Shown: positions 46,835-59,759, counted from the first letter of the stretch. The stretch is DNA of 64,000 nucleotides from Euryodendron excelsum (GCA_033060915.1 CM065386.1:3465501-3529500); one strand, 5' to 3'. Numbers and translations: made by a program. Notes: generated by a model from the sequence alone, not told the origin.

Positions 46835-47674
46835 CCCACTGAATACCCTCTTGCTGCATAACTCGTGTAGTTGAAATTTTAAAGATTAGGAGCATTAAGC
46901 ACAAACTCATATTCACCTTCACAGCCAAGTACTTCCAAACTCTTAAGAGATGCGACAGATATGTCAAGAATCTTAATATTTCCCACTACACAATGCAATA
47001 GAACCAAATCTTCAAGCACAGGGCAGCTTGAAAAAAAGCCTCCGTGTTGAATCATCATCCCTAAATATCACAAGGTGGAGTTGCAAAGTCTTTAAATTCG
47101 GTAAAGAAACGGAACCAGGAACGCTAAGAACAAAATCACCAGAGACTTTCAAAACCACAAGCATTTTGCAGACAAAAAGATCACGAGGCAGTGTTCCGGG
47201 TTCTTTCATAAAGACATGAAGATTGAGTTCTTGAACATTACGGCATATTGCAGCAGAAATCCAAGAAACAACATGGGTATTCTCGTACGGTTCTTGAAGA
47301 CAATGGAGACGGAATTTACGTATATGAAACACATTATGCAAAATCAAGACCCTATAGACGAAATTTATGAAGCCACTACTCGTTTGGGTGGGAGTTTCTT
47401 GATAGAGACAAAGAGAAGATTCATCATCAAAATCAAGAATAGGGATTGAAGCAAAGAGGTACTTCCACCTGATTGATAGAGCTCTGGTGCGCACGGCATA
47501 TTTTGTGGGGAGGAAGCAAAGAATGTGGCACAGGAGAGCGTCTGGGAGGGTGCTGATCCTATCATCTTCTAGGGTTTTCCCAGTCCGGGCTTGTTTAGAA
47601 GCAATGGGGGGTGTGTTTGATGCTTTCCTTGAGAAAACGAAGAAGTGCAATTGAAGGGGTGTTTGGATACCCAT

Positions 47675-48567
47675 TTAAGTTATAAGTTATTTTTAAAAAT
47701 AATATTTTTTAAAAATTATAATAAAATATAAATTATTTTTTTTAAATTACTTTCAAACACATTTTAAAAAAAATATAAAAATAAGATATAAACTACTAAA
47801 TAATATTTTTGACCTTCAAGCGTGCAGGGACTGGTTAGGGTTTAAGCTCGGTCTTGGAGAAAATGGACTCTTTTGAATCTTTGAGGGAAGGGAAAAGAAA
47901 ATTTTATTTCTTGGTTTAATTCTATTTAAAAGAGAAAAGAGAGGGAAAGGAAAGTGTTATACAACCACATTATAATTAGTAAAAGTTTAATTTAATAGAT
48001 AATTTATTTTTATTTTTTTATTTTATAGACCAATAAGAGTAAGACATGATTTTATTAAATAAACTACACAACACAAACTTTCATTATGTAAAAGACTAGT
48101 CAAACTTCATACAAAATCCAAAATACGTGAACTTTTCACGTAAAAAATTTGGTACAACTACAATGTGATAGATGGTTTCTCTTTATTCTCTTTTTTTTTT
48201 TTTTCACATATCCAAAAAGAGTAACACATTAAACTTTGTAAAATTTTACGAAGTAATCAATGCAAAACAATTTTTTATAAAACTGAAGGCCCATCAAAGT
48301 TTTTTTTTCCTTAATACCAAAAGAAATATACTCCAACCACAATATGGGTCAAAGAAGTCCAAACTTACTTTCAACCGAAACACAAAAAGTCCAAACTCAC
48401 ACTTCATACCTTAAGAATGCGAGTGTTTGGTCTGTGAGGCAGTCGAAGCACTTTGAATCCAAACCTCTTTCTTTTATTCTATTGCCTTATAAAAATAAAA
48501 AAATTTTAAAAATTTTAAAAGTGGAAGTTTAAATTAATCTTAAAATGTATGATTTTTGGTTTTTTAC
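47675..48567. other. AT-rich 5' flank of F-box copy 10
   Basis: Long A/T runs; presumed promoter of the dead F-box gene. The short open frames here have no recognisable domain. Confidence 0.5.
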
Positions 48568-48913
48568 AACCTATTTGGAACTTGAGGAAAGAAAGGGAGA
48601 GGAAGGGAAAAAAAATTAAATTTCTTTCCCTTCCTTGTTTGGTTTCTAATATTGGTAGAATAGAGAGAAATAGAGAAGAAAGAGAAGAGAAAATTGTTTT
48701 TCTTCCCACTTTTCTCTCCTCTTTCCTTTTCAATTGTCATTCCATTATATTTTTTTTTTCCTCTTTCCTTTGAATTTCAAACAAGAAAAATTGTTTTTCC
48801 TTTCATTTTTTTTAAAACCAAACAAGGGAAAAAACCCACTTTCCCTTAATTTCTCCATCCACTTGCTTTCCCTTCCTTCCTCCTTTCCTTCCACAAGTTT
48901 TAAACAAACCCTT
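48568..48913. mobile_element. Foldback MITE, purine/pyrimidine-rich
   Basis: The left end ctatttggaacttgaggaaa is the inverted counterpart of the right end (…ttccacaagttttaaacaaaccc). The two arms are gaaagg-rich and cctttc-rich. It is the same family as the outer parts of 10225-10925. Open frames on both strands here are by-products of the low complexity. Confidence 0.6.
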
Positions 48914-50323
48914 AAATATATGAAAAAGTTCACAATACCAGCACACTATATTGTAAAGGAATCTTGTAATTATTTATTTTGAGGTTTATATATACATGTA
49001 ATATATAGTTATAAACTTATAATTTCATTGACTATTAAGGACTTATGTTAAGTTAGTAGTCGATTAGGAGAACTGCTATGTCACTACAAGGTTTTCTCTT
49101 CCTCATGAATTTGATGCCCTGGGACATAGATCTTCTAGATACCCATTATGAATCACTAAAGTCTTCCTACTTCTCCACTGTTCCAGCCAGATCGAAAAAA
49201 GAAATTAATCAAAAGTCAGTGGACTTGGATTGAATCATGACCATATAAGATATTGACATTAAGATCCAATATAGAGGAAATTGTGGAATTGGAACTTTGA
49301 TTTCCTAGACTAAAAGTCTATAAAAATAAAATTTAAAAAGTTATATAATTTTAATTTTTAAAAGGTAAAGATTAAATTTAAATTAAAAAGAAAAAAATGG
49401 GTAAAAATTCATCTGCTAAAATCATGTAATTAGTTTAATCTTTTGTATAATAATATTTGTACGGCCCAATATATGGTGTGTTTTGATTAACATTAACATG
49501 GAGATGCTAAAAAACGAATGAAATTGAGAATTCATGGAGGATAAGTGGAGTGGAGCAAACCCTTGTTTTTACAATAACTTTGGATAATAGCCAAAACCTT
49601 GTATAAAGTTTGATTTTTCAATATTCAATTCGTTTCTCCTTTTTTCAACACTATTTTATTTTGCCCACAAGGAGTGCATTGCTGTGATCTGCTTCAATTT
49701 GTAGTGTAAAGTGTAAACAACTAATCAAAGTCTGAAGGAAACCAAAAATAAGATAAACAAAGGGGGATATATTTTTAAAAGCTCCAATTTCCCTCAATAC
49801 TATAAAGAACCAATTTTACACTATTATTTTGGTACATGGTATCTTTGCAATGTTGTCCATGATTTTCAAATCACTACTTACAACACTACTTTTATATAAA
49901 TGTGCTCTTATTATCCTCACAAAGGATATAGAATAAAGCTTCACCAAACACCCATTCCTTTCTGAAAGTAATGACGGAAATAAAATAACATAAAAGAAAG
50001 AAATGAGGAAGCTCTACTAACTTGGAGAGAGAGAATTTATAATAGAGGTCACTGTAACAAGCTCAAGTACACAGTTTCTATATATATACATATGGATGTA
50101 TACATATGGGTTTGGAGAAAACAAATAAAATGGTAGCTCATCACCATCCAACTAACAAAACAATAAATCATGAACAAGGGTGCCTCGATAGATTCCCACC
50201 CAGGCCAAGTTGGGATCACAATTTGACAATCAAAATGGCCATAAAGCCAAGGAAAAAAAAAATAAAAGAAAAAAAGGAAGGAAGAATGCACATACATCTT
50301 CAGAAGAAGAGCTTAAGTTGAGA
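48914..50323. other. Intergenic DNA
   Basis: AT-rich with no supported gene; a TA-rich stretch near 50080-50110. The frames at 50049-50321 overlap each other on opposite strands and have no domain. Confidence 0.5.
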
Positions 50324-50570
50324 AGCCCTTGGGAACCTTGACAATTCCACGCAAACATCATCTTTCATAACAGGATCTTGACAATCAATGGTCATTGTCT
50401 TCAAAACTACAGCATGTTTCAGTAAATACCCTATTGCTTCAAAGTTCAAACTCACTGTCTTTCCCCTTAACTCCTTAATTTTGAATTTCTTCCAGATTGA
50501 GTAACAAGCAATTTGGCACTCGCTGGGGTGGACTCCAAGATTCAGCTGAAGGAAGATGCATCATTCCCTA
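50324..50570 (-). pseudogene. Isolated FBD exon, duplicate of the last exon of the gene at 51524
   Basis: The minus strand reads KKFKIKELRGKTVSLNFEA, then IGYLLKHAVVLKTMTIDCQD and ends ELSRFPRASQLKLFF and a stop, matching the FBD exon of the intact gene 1 kb upstream (KKIQFKQFRGKDYELDMIQY, ELAVFPRVSKTCQLNLLL). A one-base frame change near 50500 separates this from the upstream PNCLLLNLEE block. The acceptor-like catcag precedes it near 50575. It may be a dead tandem copy or an alternative 3' exon. Confidence 0.65.
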
Positions 50571-51523
50571 ATGACATAAACAAATAAGCAGTTGAAAGGT
50601 TGAGCCCCCCTATATTAAGTCAATTCTCTAGGGCAGAAAACCATTTTTTTATTAAAACAAATATATTTCTAAGGAACAAGTTGAGTTCAGCCCCAAATAT
50701 TATGTTTGAGATACCAACTCAAACCACCTAGCCAGCAAGGCTAGTACCAGGGAAAAAAATATATAAAAAAAAGGAGTGGTGTAAGATTTGAATCACGATG
50801 GGAAAAAAAATATATAAAAAAAAGGAGATTGGATGATCAGTCATTTCTCCATATTTCAAAATGGCCTAAGTGAGCAGGTCAGTCTTAATGATCTTCAGGA
50901 AGGAGAAGTACTCCAATTTATTTTTTAATGATCATCAGGAAAAACAAGAGAAAGACTGAAGAACTAATATAATCCATGAAATAAGAAGTAGAAGTTTCAA
51001 AAGACAACAAAGAAAGAAAAAAGCTACCATATTTCCAGCCTTTATTTGTAAAAAAAACCAGCTCCAAATCAATCAATCATGAAATGGCAGAAGAATATAA
51101 TCAGATAATAGTAAAAGGAGAAAGCCTTTCGATCAAAATCTTAAACAATGCCCTCAGTAGCTTGTCGCAAATAGCATTTGAAGAAATAAATCATATTGAA
51201 GAAGAATGTAGGCGAGCATGCATAACTATTCCTGAAAATCCTAAATTTAGATAGAGGTCAGTCTAAGCACATTTTCATAGCTACCAAACCTACAAAATAA
51301 CTTAGCATGACGAGTAAGGGTGCCACATATGACCCTTGGAGGTCCAACTCAAGAGAATGCAATCACATAATTAAAATGGCCGTTTGTCTCAGTCATTTTT
51401 TATCGTTTCCGTCTTTTGTTTTTTTCTTTTGTACATAGTCATAACTCAACACGTATGGGTTTATTCAGAGAATAGACATAACATTCTTAATGAAAAGAGA
51501 GATAAGAAGATTGACTTACAACT
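50571..51523. other. Spacer with a short duplicated segment
   Basis: The text gggaaaaaaatatataaaaa plus aaaggag occurs twice (near 50752 and 50801) with a tRNA-like phrase (ccacctagccagcaaggctagtacc) next to it, which could be a SINE relic. No gene. Confidence 0.35.
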
Positions 51524-53295
51524 TCAAAGAAGGAGATTAAGTTGACAAGTCTTTGAGACCCTTGGAAAAACTGCTAATTCCCCACAAAAGCGGTCATCTG
51601 AATATTGACAGTCAATTGTCATCTTCTTCAATACTTTAGCATTTTTCAGTAAATACTGTATCATGTCAAGCTCATAATCTTTCCCTCTAAATTGTTTGAA
51701 TTGAATTTTCTTGAGACGTAATAGCAAACAACTAGGCACTTCTTGTGGTGGGTTCCAAGATTTGGCTGAATTATCGAATCTACTTCCCTGATGACAAGAA
51801 GAGTTTAAAAGCTAGTAACTTTGAGACATTTCTAACTAAATCTTGCAATACATCTTACCTTAAGAATAAGAACTTCAAGATTAGGAGAGCACTGAAGAAT
51901 GTCTGCTAGCAATTTCAAATTCCAGCTATCATTGCCGGCAGCACCAAACTCCAGTTGGGTCAACTTACGGAAGGTAGGCAGCTTATAATCACTGACATCA
52001 GTCTGAAACTGCACGGGAGACAAATGGACATATTACAATCCTTCTGCAAGGATATTAAGACATAATAGATTACTCATCTCAATTCTTATGAAGGTGCACT
52101 AGAATCTCTGCACGAGCACAGCAGTTGTCTGTCTTAGGAGTAAGGACATATCTACTGGAACCTACAATCTTATTCATATTGGTTTTGCTGGTTGTCCATG
52201 TAGCATGAACCTTCTCTGTTACCCATGTTTAGAACTGACTGGACAATTGATAAGGCCTTAAACACGGTACAAGAAAATTCATTAAGGATAACTGCAAGTA
52301 TCCATCAAAAACATAAAACATCACAACTGATGGGTAGAGAAACTTACTGGTAAACATGCATTAAGAAACTTAACATTTGGAATCCCACCAAGAAGCTTGT
52401 ACATGCGAAGACCACCATCACTGAAACTATTGGGTGTTAAATCAGGAGGTCTAACGAAAATTGATGCTTTGGACAAGGATGATAGATTCCTGAACAAAAT
52501 GTCCTTTGACACACAATCTACGAGATCAAGGCGCTCAAGTTGGGGGGCATCTACCACAAGTTTGCACCCTTCATCATCAGATTCATCCGAGTCATCCAGC
52601 TCATCTTTAAAAGGATTTCGGGAACAAACTACTGTCAAATGTCTCAACGTAGGCACAGAAACATTCACCACCCGTTGCTCATCCAAAATCCACCTATCTA
52701 TATGCAATTCTTCAAGAACAGGACAACCAGATAAGAGCTTCTGCAATGAGTCTTCATCTCCATATTCAACCGAATTCAGTTTAAGAATCTTAAGACTAGG
52801 AAGCCAAATTGAATCGGGTACATCAAGTAAAGCTCCAAAAAGTGTCAAAGCCACAAGTGTTTTGCTAGTGAAAAACATATGTGGCAACAGAACTTTAATC
52901 TCAAACAATTTCACTAGCTCCACGTCTTGAACATTACGCTTAATTGCAGCGCAGAGAGATGTATCGACAAGGTCAAGACTTTTGAGCAATCCAATCTTGA
53001 GATGGAATTTTTGGAAACATGGCACGTCACTGAGAAGCAATACTCTATTCACGAAGTTTTGAAAGCCCATATCAACTGCAATTTGTCTATCTTTACTCAA
53101 TTCAGAATATTTCTGAAAGCGTGTAGACTCATCAAAATCAATGTTAGGGACGGAAGTCCAAAGGTATCGCCATCTTGTTGACAGAATGCTGGTTCCAACT
53201 GAATATTTTGTCGGGAGGAATGAAAGAATGTGACACAGAAGGGAGTCTGGCAACTTGCTAATCCTGTCATAGCTCTTCCCAATGTCTGAATCCAT
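51524..53295 (-). CDS. FBD-type F-box/LRR protein, intact, about 453 aa
   Basis: Exons: 52348-53295, 51859-52008, 51524-51787; every junction is GT..AG and phase 0. The F-box is at about residues 10-55 (YDRISKLPDSLLCHILSFL, STRWRYLWTSVPNIDF). LRR blocks include SIWLPSLKILKLNSVEYG, LQKLLSGCPVLEELHI and CKLVVDAPQLERLDL, with an acidic insert DELDDSDESDDEG. The FBD domain (CLLLRLKKIQFKQFRGKDYE, VLKKMTIDCQYS) closes the protein. The start MDSDIG is preferred over the Met 33 bases upstream because a TATATTTTAG acceptor lies just before it. A 5' UTR intron from a donor near 53797 is likely. It is less similar to the array at 13-35 kb and is a separate subfamily; probable SCF adaptor. Confidence 0.9.
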
Positions 53296-53930
53296 TGCTT
53301 CGCCAATGCCTTCCCTAAAATATAACATATGCTTCTAAATTAAACTCTTCTTCCAGTTATACATGCAAAACCACATCAAATCATCAATATAGGTTGAATT
53401 TAGAAAACAAAAAAGTTAACATAACCCTTTCACCAGTCTTAGAAGGTCAAATAATTTTTTTTCCCTCCTCGGGGGTTTCGAACCCTACATTTGTCTTATG
53501 ACAAATTACAGAGGACAGAAATAAGAAAGTAGAACTGTGAATGTCAAACATTGCTTTTTATTGAAGGGGACTCAGTGAAACAAAGGATTCCCGTCAACAG
53601 TGCTTCATACAATCCAACCGCTAATCTTAGCTGGATAGAGATTTTATCATTCGCTAATAGAAACAATATAACGCATTCAGAATTCTAGTTTTCTTTCAAT
53701 TTCCCGAGCATATTCTGGGCGGCCAAACGTAGGGTAGAACATAAATAATTTTCCGACCGAAGTAGAGAAAAATAGTACAGACACGAGACGAAACGAACCT
53801 GGGTGTTTAGATGGTTTTTGATGATGAAAACGCCCGCAACTTCAACGTCGCCGAACGTCTACGTTAGGGTTAGGGTATAAACCGACGGGCGACGGACTGC
53901 TTGTTTGTCTATCTGCCATTCTGCTGTTTC
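53296..53930 (-). promoter_or_regulatory. Probable 5' UTR intron, leader exon and promoter of the F-box gene
   Basis: On the minus strand an acceptor (TATATTTTAG, about 53317) and a donor (CAG|GTTCGTTTCG, about 53797) bracket an AT-rich segment of roughly 480 bases. The sequence above it is less AT-rich (53800-53900), as expected of a leader exon. Confidence 0.5.
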
Positions 53931-55880
53931 AGAGTTCAATTGGAATTTGAGAGATCGTTTTCCACTTTCTTCGATAAATTTATAATTTTGAAGCGCTTCA
54001 CCTCATTGTACATTTTTGTACAGTCCATTCCATTTACATCTGCTTTAACAACCGAGTAGACAGTTCTCTACGTGAAAAATAACTCAATGGATTGGTAGTA
54101 TTGAATTTTCAATATTCATTCGATTTATTTTCATTAAATTATAATATATAATATTTTTTTTGGAAATCGTGTCTGATAAATCAATTTTAAAATTTGTTTT
54201 TAAGAAAATGTTTTTAAAAACACATTTTTTTTCTTAATTTCTAAAACCGTTTTCATATGAATATAAAAACAATGACGTTTTCTATAGTTACATTCTTTTG
54301 TTTTTAAGAATACGAAAAACAAGAATTTTGTTATGGTTTTTTTTTTATTTTTAAGAATAAAAAATCTATACTATTATAAATAGCAAAATGTTATTGAGCC
54401 TTTAAACTTGAAAGGTTCAACACATTTTTTTTCATAATTTTGAATTTAAAAAATATGAGAAAACACGTGTCTTTATATTATTAGTTGACTTATTAACGTG
54501 ATAACAATAATCAAAGCCCTAATTAAATAATAGTATTTGTTTGGTTTAAATTGAAATCTAATCAATACAGAAGCTAATCAAGTAGATAAGGATAATCCCA
54601 AAATTTTGATTTTGAAATGTTTCTGTAAAGATATGAGTTTTTTTTTTTGACAGCTTATATAATACAATCACAAAATATATATCAAGTCTACCTGTAAATA
54701 TCTACAAATTCAAATGTTAGTTAGAAATTCAATCAGAAATGTTCATTCAAATTTTAGTTTTTATCTATTGAGCTTAACAGCTCCCTTCTATAAAATCCAA
54801 CACAACCTTTAGCAAGTTGTTAGTATCAAATAATGAGATGATGCATAGATGGAGGCCTCCACAGTAAAGAGTTCTTAAAATCAATGTAGGAGTTTTTTTC
54901 CCAAAATAATGCTCTTCCTGGAAATAATTCTCAATCTAACACTCTATCAAAAATAATTTCTAAACTAATATTATTAGTGCCATCTATATTGCTTTAATAG
55001 AGTTAAAATTGACAAGATGGCACTCTTTGAATTTAAAAAAAAGGAGAAATAAAAGATAAAAAATACAAAATAAGACGAACTGAATTGAAAAAAGTGAGAC
55101 GGTGAGCTAGCTGCCCTGTTCTGCCCCTTCCTCCCCTGTTTTTCTCCAGAAAATCTGCTTGTGTTTATTTAGATGGTCGGCTTTATTTCTTTGTGTTAGT
55201 GATCATAGAGTTGCTGCAAATATAACCCAACAATAAGCAGGAGGAATCTTCAAACTGTAGTGTTAAAACAAATTCTATAGATGATCTTTGCACTATACCA
55301 TATGCTAATAGCCAAACAAAATTAATACCATGTATGATTCCTTAAAACATCAATCCACATATACTAAGCATATGTAATCTAACTAATTTTAAGAATTTTA
55401 AAATTACTAACCAATTCTAAATTAAAAATAAAAATTGGACATGTCAAAAGGCAAGTATAAGTCTCTACATTTATGCCATCAGTGGCATCAAAGATTCCTG
55501 AGTCTGGTGTATGGCTCTTATATGGGAATTCGATTCCAATTAAAAAGTCCTAGCCCTACAGAAGAAAATAAAATATCAATAAAGGAGACCATAGTAAACT
55601 TTGAAAATATGTATACATCAACCGAATATATACACACTTTCAAAAAGATCATGGACTATATATATATATATATATATAGATATGGACCTCAAGAAGATAT
55701 GGATCAATACCTTTCATGTGCTTTGGGAAAATATGATAAGGTATTCAATGTTCCATAAACAACTATGAGTGGTAGCTAGAGACTAAATGGAAGACAATAT
55801 CTGACTTCGGCTTTTATATATAGATTTCCATTCATACTAGAACTTCTATGAAACCTTAACTCTAGATTTCTCTGCATCTT
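53931..55880. other. Intergenic DNA between divergent F-box genes
   Basis: AT-rich, with a (TA)n microsatellite at about 55656-55677. A Helitron-like 5' end (TCTATACTATTATAAATAGC, 54365) occurs with no matching 3' end. A short open frame at 55435-55758 spans the microsatellite and has no domain. Confidence 0.5.
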
Positions 55881-55962
55881 CATGCATAGACAGCTTCATA
55901 TCTTAGAACCAACCATTCAACTTTTCAGTGATTTAAGGTTCTGTTTCAGATCTTCAGAATCA

Positions 55963-57584
55963 ATGAAGAATATTCAACTAAAGTCTCCTGATCCCTGCGA
56001 AGACAGGATAAGCAGTTTATCAGATGATCTTCTTTGCCACATCCTCACCTTCCTTCCAACCCACTATGGCGTCCGCACCAGTCTCTTGTCAAAGAGCTGG
56101 AGACCCGTTTGGACACGTGTCCAGAGCCTGCAGTTCGATGATCAGCAATGGTTAAGCAGTAGTACTAAGGTAAGTAGCATTGTGGATGAAGTACTATATC
56201 GAAACTCGATGCCTATTCAAAAGCTTCATCTTCATTGCACTCTAGTTTCTGATATTTCCCAGATCAGTGCATGGATACACGCTGCAGTTGCTCGTAAAAT
56301 TCGCGAGTTGGATATTTTCGCCTCTATGCCCCTTCATGCCGACTTGATTCAAATCCTTTACGACTCTGAAACTCTCGAAGTTTTGAAGATACGTTCCAGA
56401 TTCAGTTTCCATGCTCCAACCTCAGCAGGTTTTCCACGTCTCAAGGTCCTCCATCTTTCAATTCGTAACCCAGATTCTGTCTCGATGCAAACAGTCTTTC
56501 GCAGTTGCCCTGTACTTGAAGAGTTGGTAATAGATGGTTACACCAGTTACAAAGTCACTTTCGAAATTTTTGTTCCTACCCTGAAGAGGTTAAGAATAAG
56601 AATATTGTTTAACGAATCGGCTATTGGCATTGGAGATCTTCTTTGTTACGAATTCAATATCGCGGCCCCGGCTCTTGAATGCCTCGATATAGTTGATGAT
56701 AGATTTTCACCATATCAGATCGGAGACCTGCCATGCTTAAGTAAAGCAAAAGTTAATGTTGGTCGACTCAGCAATTTTAGTGGTGCTGATCGCGGAATGC
56801 AGCTTCTTAGCGCGGTGGCTAATACCAAATCTCTATCCATTTCTGCCAGTACTATGTGTGTAAGTTCTGCATTTCATAGTAATTATAACATTTTTGAGTC
56901 CTTCGATATATATATACCCCTCGGTGAAAGGCATCTTTTCTTTGTTTCCTTGTAATCTTTTTGCTGGTATACATGCTTGAATGAACTTGGATGAGAAAAA
57001 ATTGTGCAATTACTAAGTCTTTTTGGCATAGGGAATAAGTTCTATATATTGTTCTGATTTAGCATATTGTTCTCATTCCACTGAAGATTCTCAACTCTGC
57101 TCGTGGTGCGACTCTGCCTTTGTTCCCCAATTTGAGGCACTTGGAACTGCATGTTCTTGATGGATTTGGTTGGAACTTGGTGGTTGAATTCCTCAAAAGC
57201 TCACCTAATCTAGAAAATTTTGTCTTAAGAAAGGTCAATGACCCAGTTGAATATTGGAATCTACATGTCCAGTTACTTGATGCTTAACTTGCATCTTTCT
57301 AATATTCTGACTTCTCTCATTAGGAACCCAAAATATGTTGGCATTGTATGGATGCACAAGGTTGGACTCCTCAAACGTTTGTGCCCCCAAGTTGCTTGGT
57401 ATTAAATATGAAGGTTATTGAGATTGTAGGATTCAAGGGACGACAAGATGAATTGGAACTGCTCAAGTGTTTGTTGAAGAAAGGAAAGGTGCTGGAGAAG
57501 ATGATAATAGATTCCATGAAGTTAGATCCAAAGGATGCACGTTCTAAGAACTTGTTATTTCAAGGTGTAGAATCACAAATCTAA
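55963..57584 (+). CDS. FBD-type F-box/LRR protein on the plus strand, intact, about 442 aa
   Basis: Exons: 55963-56859, 57063-57233, 57324-57584, phase 0 with GT..AG introns. F-box at about residues 13-55 (CEDRISSLSDDLLCHILTFL, LSKSWRPVWTRVQSLQFDD). LRRs: AGFPRLKVLHLSIRNPDS, FRSCPVLEELVIDGYTS, APALECLDIVDD. The FBD part is residues about 365-442 (VLNMKVIEIVGFKGRQDELE, VLEKMIIDSMKL), but the usual Cys-rich C-terminal motif is replaced by NLLFQGVESQI. The Met at 55963 is preferred to the one at 55882 because a ctgtttcag acceptor lies between them, again suggesting a 5' UTR intron. It is the only plus-strand F-box gene here, divergent from the one at 51524. Confidence 0.87.
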
Positions 57585-57906
57585 TTAAATTTCATTGAAG
57601 TTTCTAATTTTTTCATGCAATTCGTGCTCAAGATGCAGGTGGGGAATGGATTTTTTTTTTCTTTTCTTTTTGTAAATACTGAAAATCAGAATTAGTACTT
57701 ATGAGGATATTTACATCTGAGATTCTGGTATGTAACAAAGGGGGACACAAAGTATTCCTTAAGCGCCTCTTTTGACAGGAGAAATCTACGCCCTCCATGC
57801 CTTGTATTGGGAATTATGCAGAAAGAAGTGCATTATTTGGAGAGATTTTTTTGTACAAATTTATATCTATATCTATATTATTATAAACTAAATCCTTTTG
57901 TTTGGT
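57585..57906 (+). other. 3' region of the plus-strand F-box gene
   Basis: Presumed 3' UTR and flank with a T11 run near 57650. A Helitron-like start (TCTATATTATTATAAACTAA, 57872) lies at the end, immediately before the LTR-like sequence. Confidence 0.45.
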
Positions 57907-59632
57907 GAAATGTGATATCCCGAACCTCTATTTATTTCTAGTAATGAGAATTTCTAGTATATATAATGTTTGATGTAAATTATTTCTCTTTTTGGGTAAA
58001 AAATGACCAATGAGGGCTTATGTTGTAACTAAGCCTATGAGTGAGACACATGAGATTATTCCTATGTGTATAATCTTTTATACACATAAGTGCACACAAC
58101 TCACATATGTTCAACCGATTGAGAAGGAAGAGAGGGAGAAGAGGAGAAGAGAAAGAGGAGGAAGAAGCTTGAAGAAGATTTTGAAGCAATAGAAGACTTA
58201 ATCAAGCTTGAAGAAAAGTAAGGTTCCATTTTCTCTTCCAATTGTATATGTATATGTGTCTATTTTTGTGTGATGTGTTGTTGGATTATTATGAGTGACT
58301 CTTTTGAGTCTCAAATTAGCTAAGTATAGAGTGTTGAAAACCCCATTGAAAGATTTGAGGGTTTGGGATGTGAAATCCCCAACTTATGCAAGTTAGGGAT
58401 TGAATTCCTGAAACCCTAGATCCCTTCTATTTTCTTGTTTAAAGTGTTTGATTTTGAGTTATTGTGGTTTTTTTGGGTCAATCTTTGGATCTTAGAAGCA
58501 TTGGAAGAGTTTGTAAAAGTTTTGATGGAGTTTGGTTTTGATTTGAGTGAGGTTTGGAGATTTTCGGGTTGAAATCTGGGTATTTAGCTTTGGAGTGGAC
58601 TCCTTAGTTTTTGGAGGCGACTCTTTGTCCCAGTGAACTCCTAGATTTATTCATTTAGCTTGGGAGGCGACTCTTTTATTTTTGGAGCTGAAACTTTTGC
58701 CCAGAGAACTCCCAAATTCGTTTCTTCAGTTCAGGAGGCGACTTCTTTGTTTCTGGAGCCGACACCTTTGTCCAGCCCCTGGTTTCACTTTTTAGTTCAG
58801 ATACTGTTTCGTAAAACGGGCATTACTTTTTCTAAAAAATTCGGATTGATGCATCATTTGAAGCATTGGATAGTAGACTCATAGATCTTTGTATCCATAT
58901 AAATTTTGTACTCTAATTCCTTATGGTTTGGGAGATATTGAATTTTGAAGTTGACCTAAAATTTTGCCAATAACATTCTTCTTCCAAAATTTTAACCCAT
59001 TTTCTATGGGGCATAACTTCTTCATCTGAAATGTGTTTTTAGCCTATGACCTATCAAATTAAAGCCCTTTAAGCCTATTTCAAATGGAACTAACCTAGAG
59101 TGTGAAATCTTCCTTGAAGGGTGGTTGGGACGCAATGGAGGAGTCGATATTCCGGCTTTTATGTTCAAATCTCAACCTTATGTTATTGTTTTACGTTGTT
59201 GCTTTGCCTTGGAGTCTTATATTGATATTTCCACACTTCTATATGCATTTTGTGTAGGAACACCTTGTCTACCACCCATACTATCGGAGAGAGGTGAGTA
59301 ACGATATGCCATGAATAAAACTTTATTAATTTTCGAACGTTTTAAATTCACCTACATATCATGCAATGTTTTCCATATATTTTCAATGCATCAATATTTA
59401 TGTTCAAGTATAAATGTCATACCTTGAAATGCATGCAAGCCATACTTATGTTATGAAGAAAAATCATGGACTATAATGTTTAAATGAAAGAGACGCTAAG
59501 TTTCCAATGTATGGTGCCAACTCGGGTCTTTTTGTGGTAAGACCTTAATCTAGCTCAATAGTCCTACGATAGGGGACAGGAAATAAACTATCTATATGAT
59601 TACTCTTAGAAATAGTAATCTTTAGGCATAAA
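57907..59632 (+). mobile_element. Probable solo or truncated LTR (gypsy type)
   Basis: Begins TGTGATATCCCGAACC, a start seen in plant gypsy LTRs. It continues through a segment with three imperfect copies of an approximately 65-base unit (ggaggcgactcttt… gaactcc, 58590-58790) and the phrase gggcataacttcttcatctg common in such LTRs, then a gaggtgagtaacgatatgcca segment at about 59285-59310. No coding region follows before the next element. The right boundary is uncertain. Confidence 0.45.
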
Positions 59633-59759
59633 TTGTTAGTTGATTAGTTGAATTTCGGTGTTAATTTAGTATTTTAACTCCTAAAATGCATTAAAACTCT
59701 TTTTGTGTACTTCTTATAGGAATTGGGGCTTAAACCAAGCCAAATGGGAAAATATGAGG

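Larger units (their letters stand above)
40482..47674 (-). pseudogene. FBD-type F-box/LRR gene (copy 10) split by a gypsy retrotransposon
   Basis: Without the insertion the order is: F-box part of exon 1 (46840-47674; DDRISTLPDALLCHILCFL, RWKYLFASIP), rest of exon 1 (about 41055-41209, SLKSLVQAHIEVEMRKEQLE), exon 2 (about 40810-40955, FRHLTYLELDAYH, SSPSLEVLVF) and the FBD exon (40482-40755, ending SKTCQIVFDEYDG). Further breaks: an extra base in a T7 run at about 47030 shifts the frame before the CPVLE motif, a TAA near 46885 replaces a coding codon after VLNAPNL, and another frame change lies around 41130. The target duplication CCCAC flanks the retroelement. Confidence 0.85.

Noticed and set aside
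48549..48982. Several overlapping Lys/Phe/Ser-rich frames on both strands
   Set aside because: They arise from the purine/pyrimidine-rich arms of a foldback MITE.
50730..50830. Possible tRNA-derived SINE
   Set aside because: A-box-like and B-box-like phrases are weak and there is no clear target duplication.
54365..54420. Helitron-like 5' end
   Set aside because: No hairpin plus CTRR end was found downstream, so an element cannot be delimited. The same applies to 57872.
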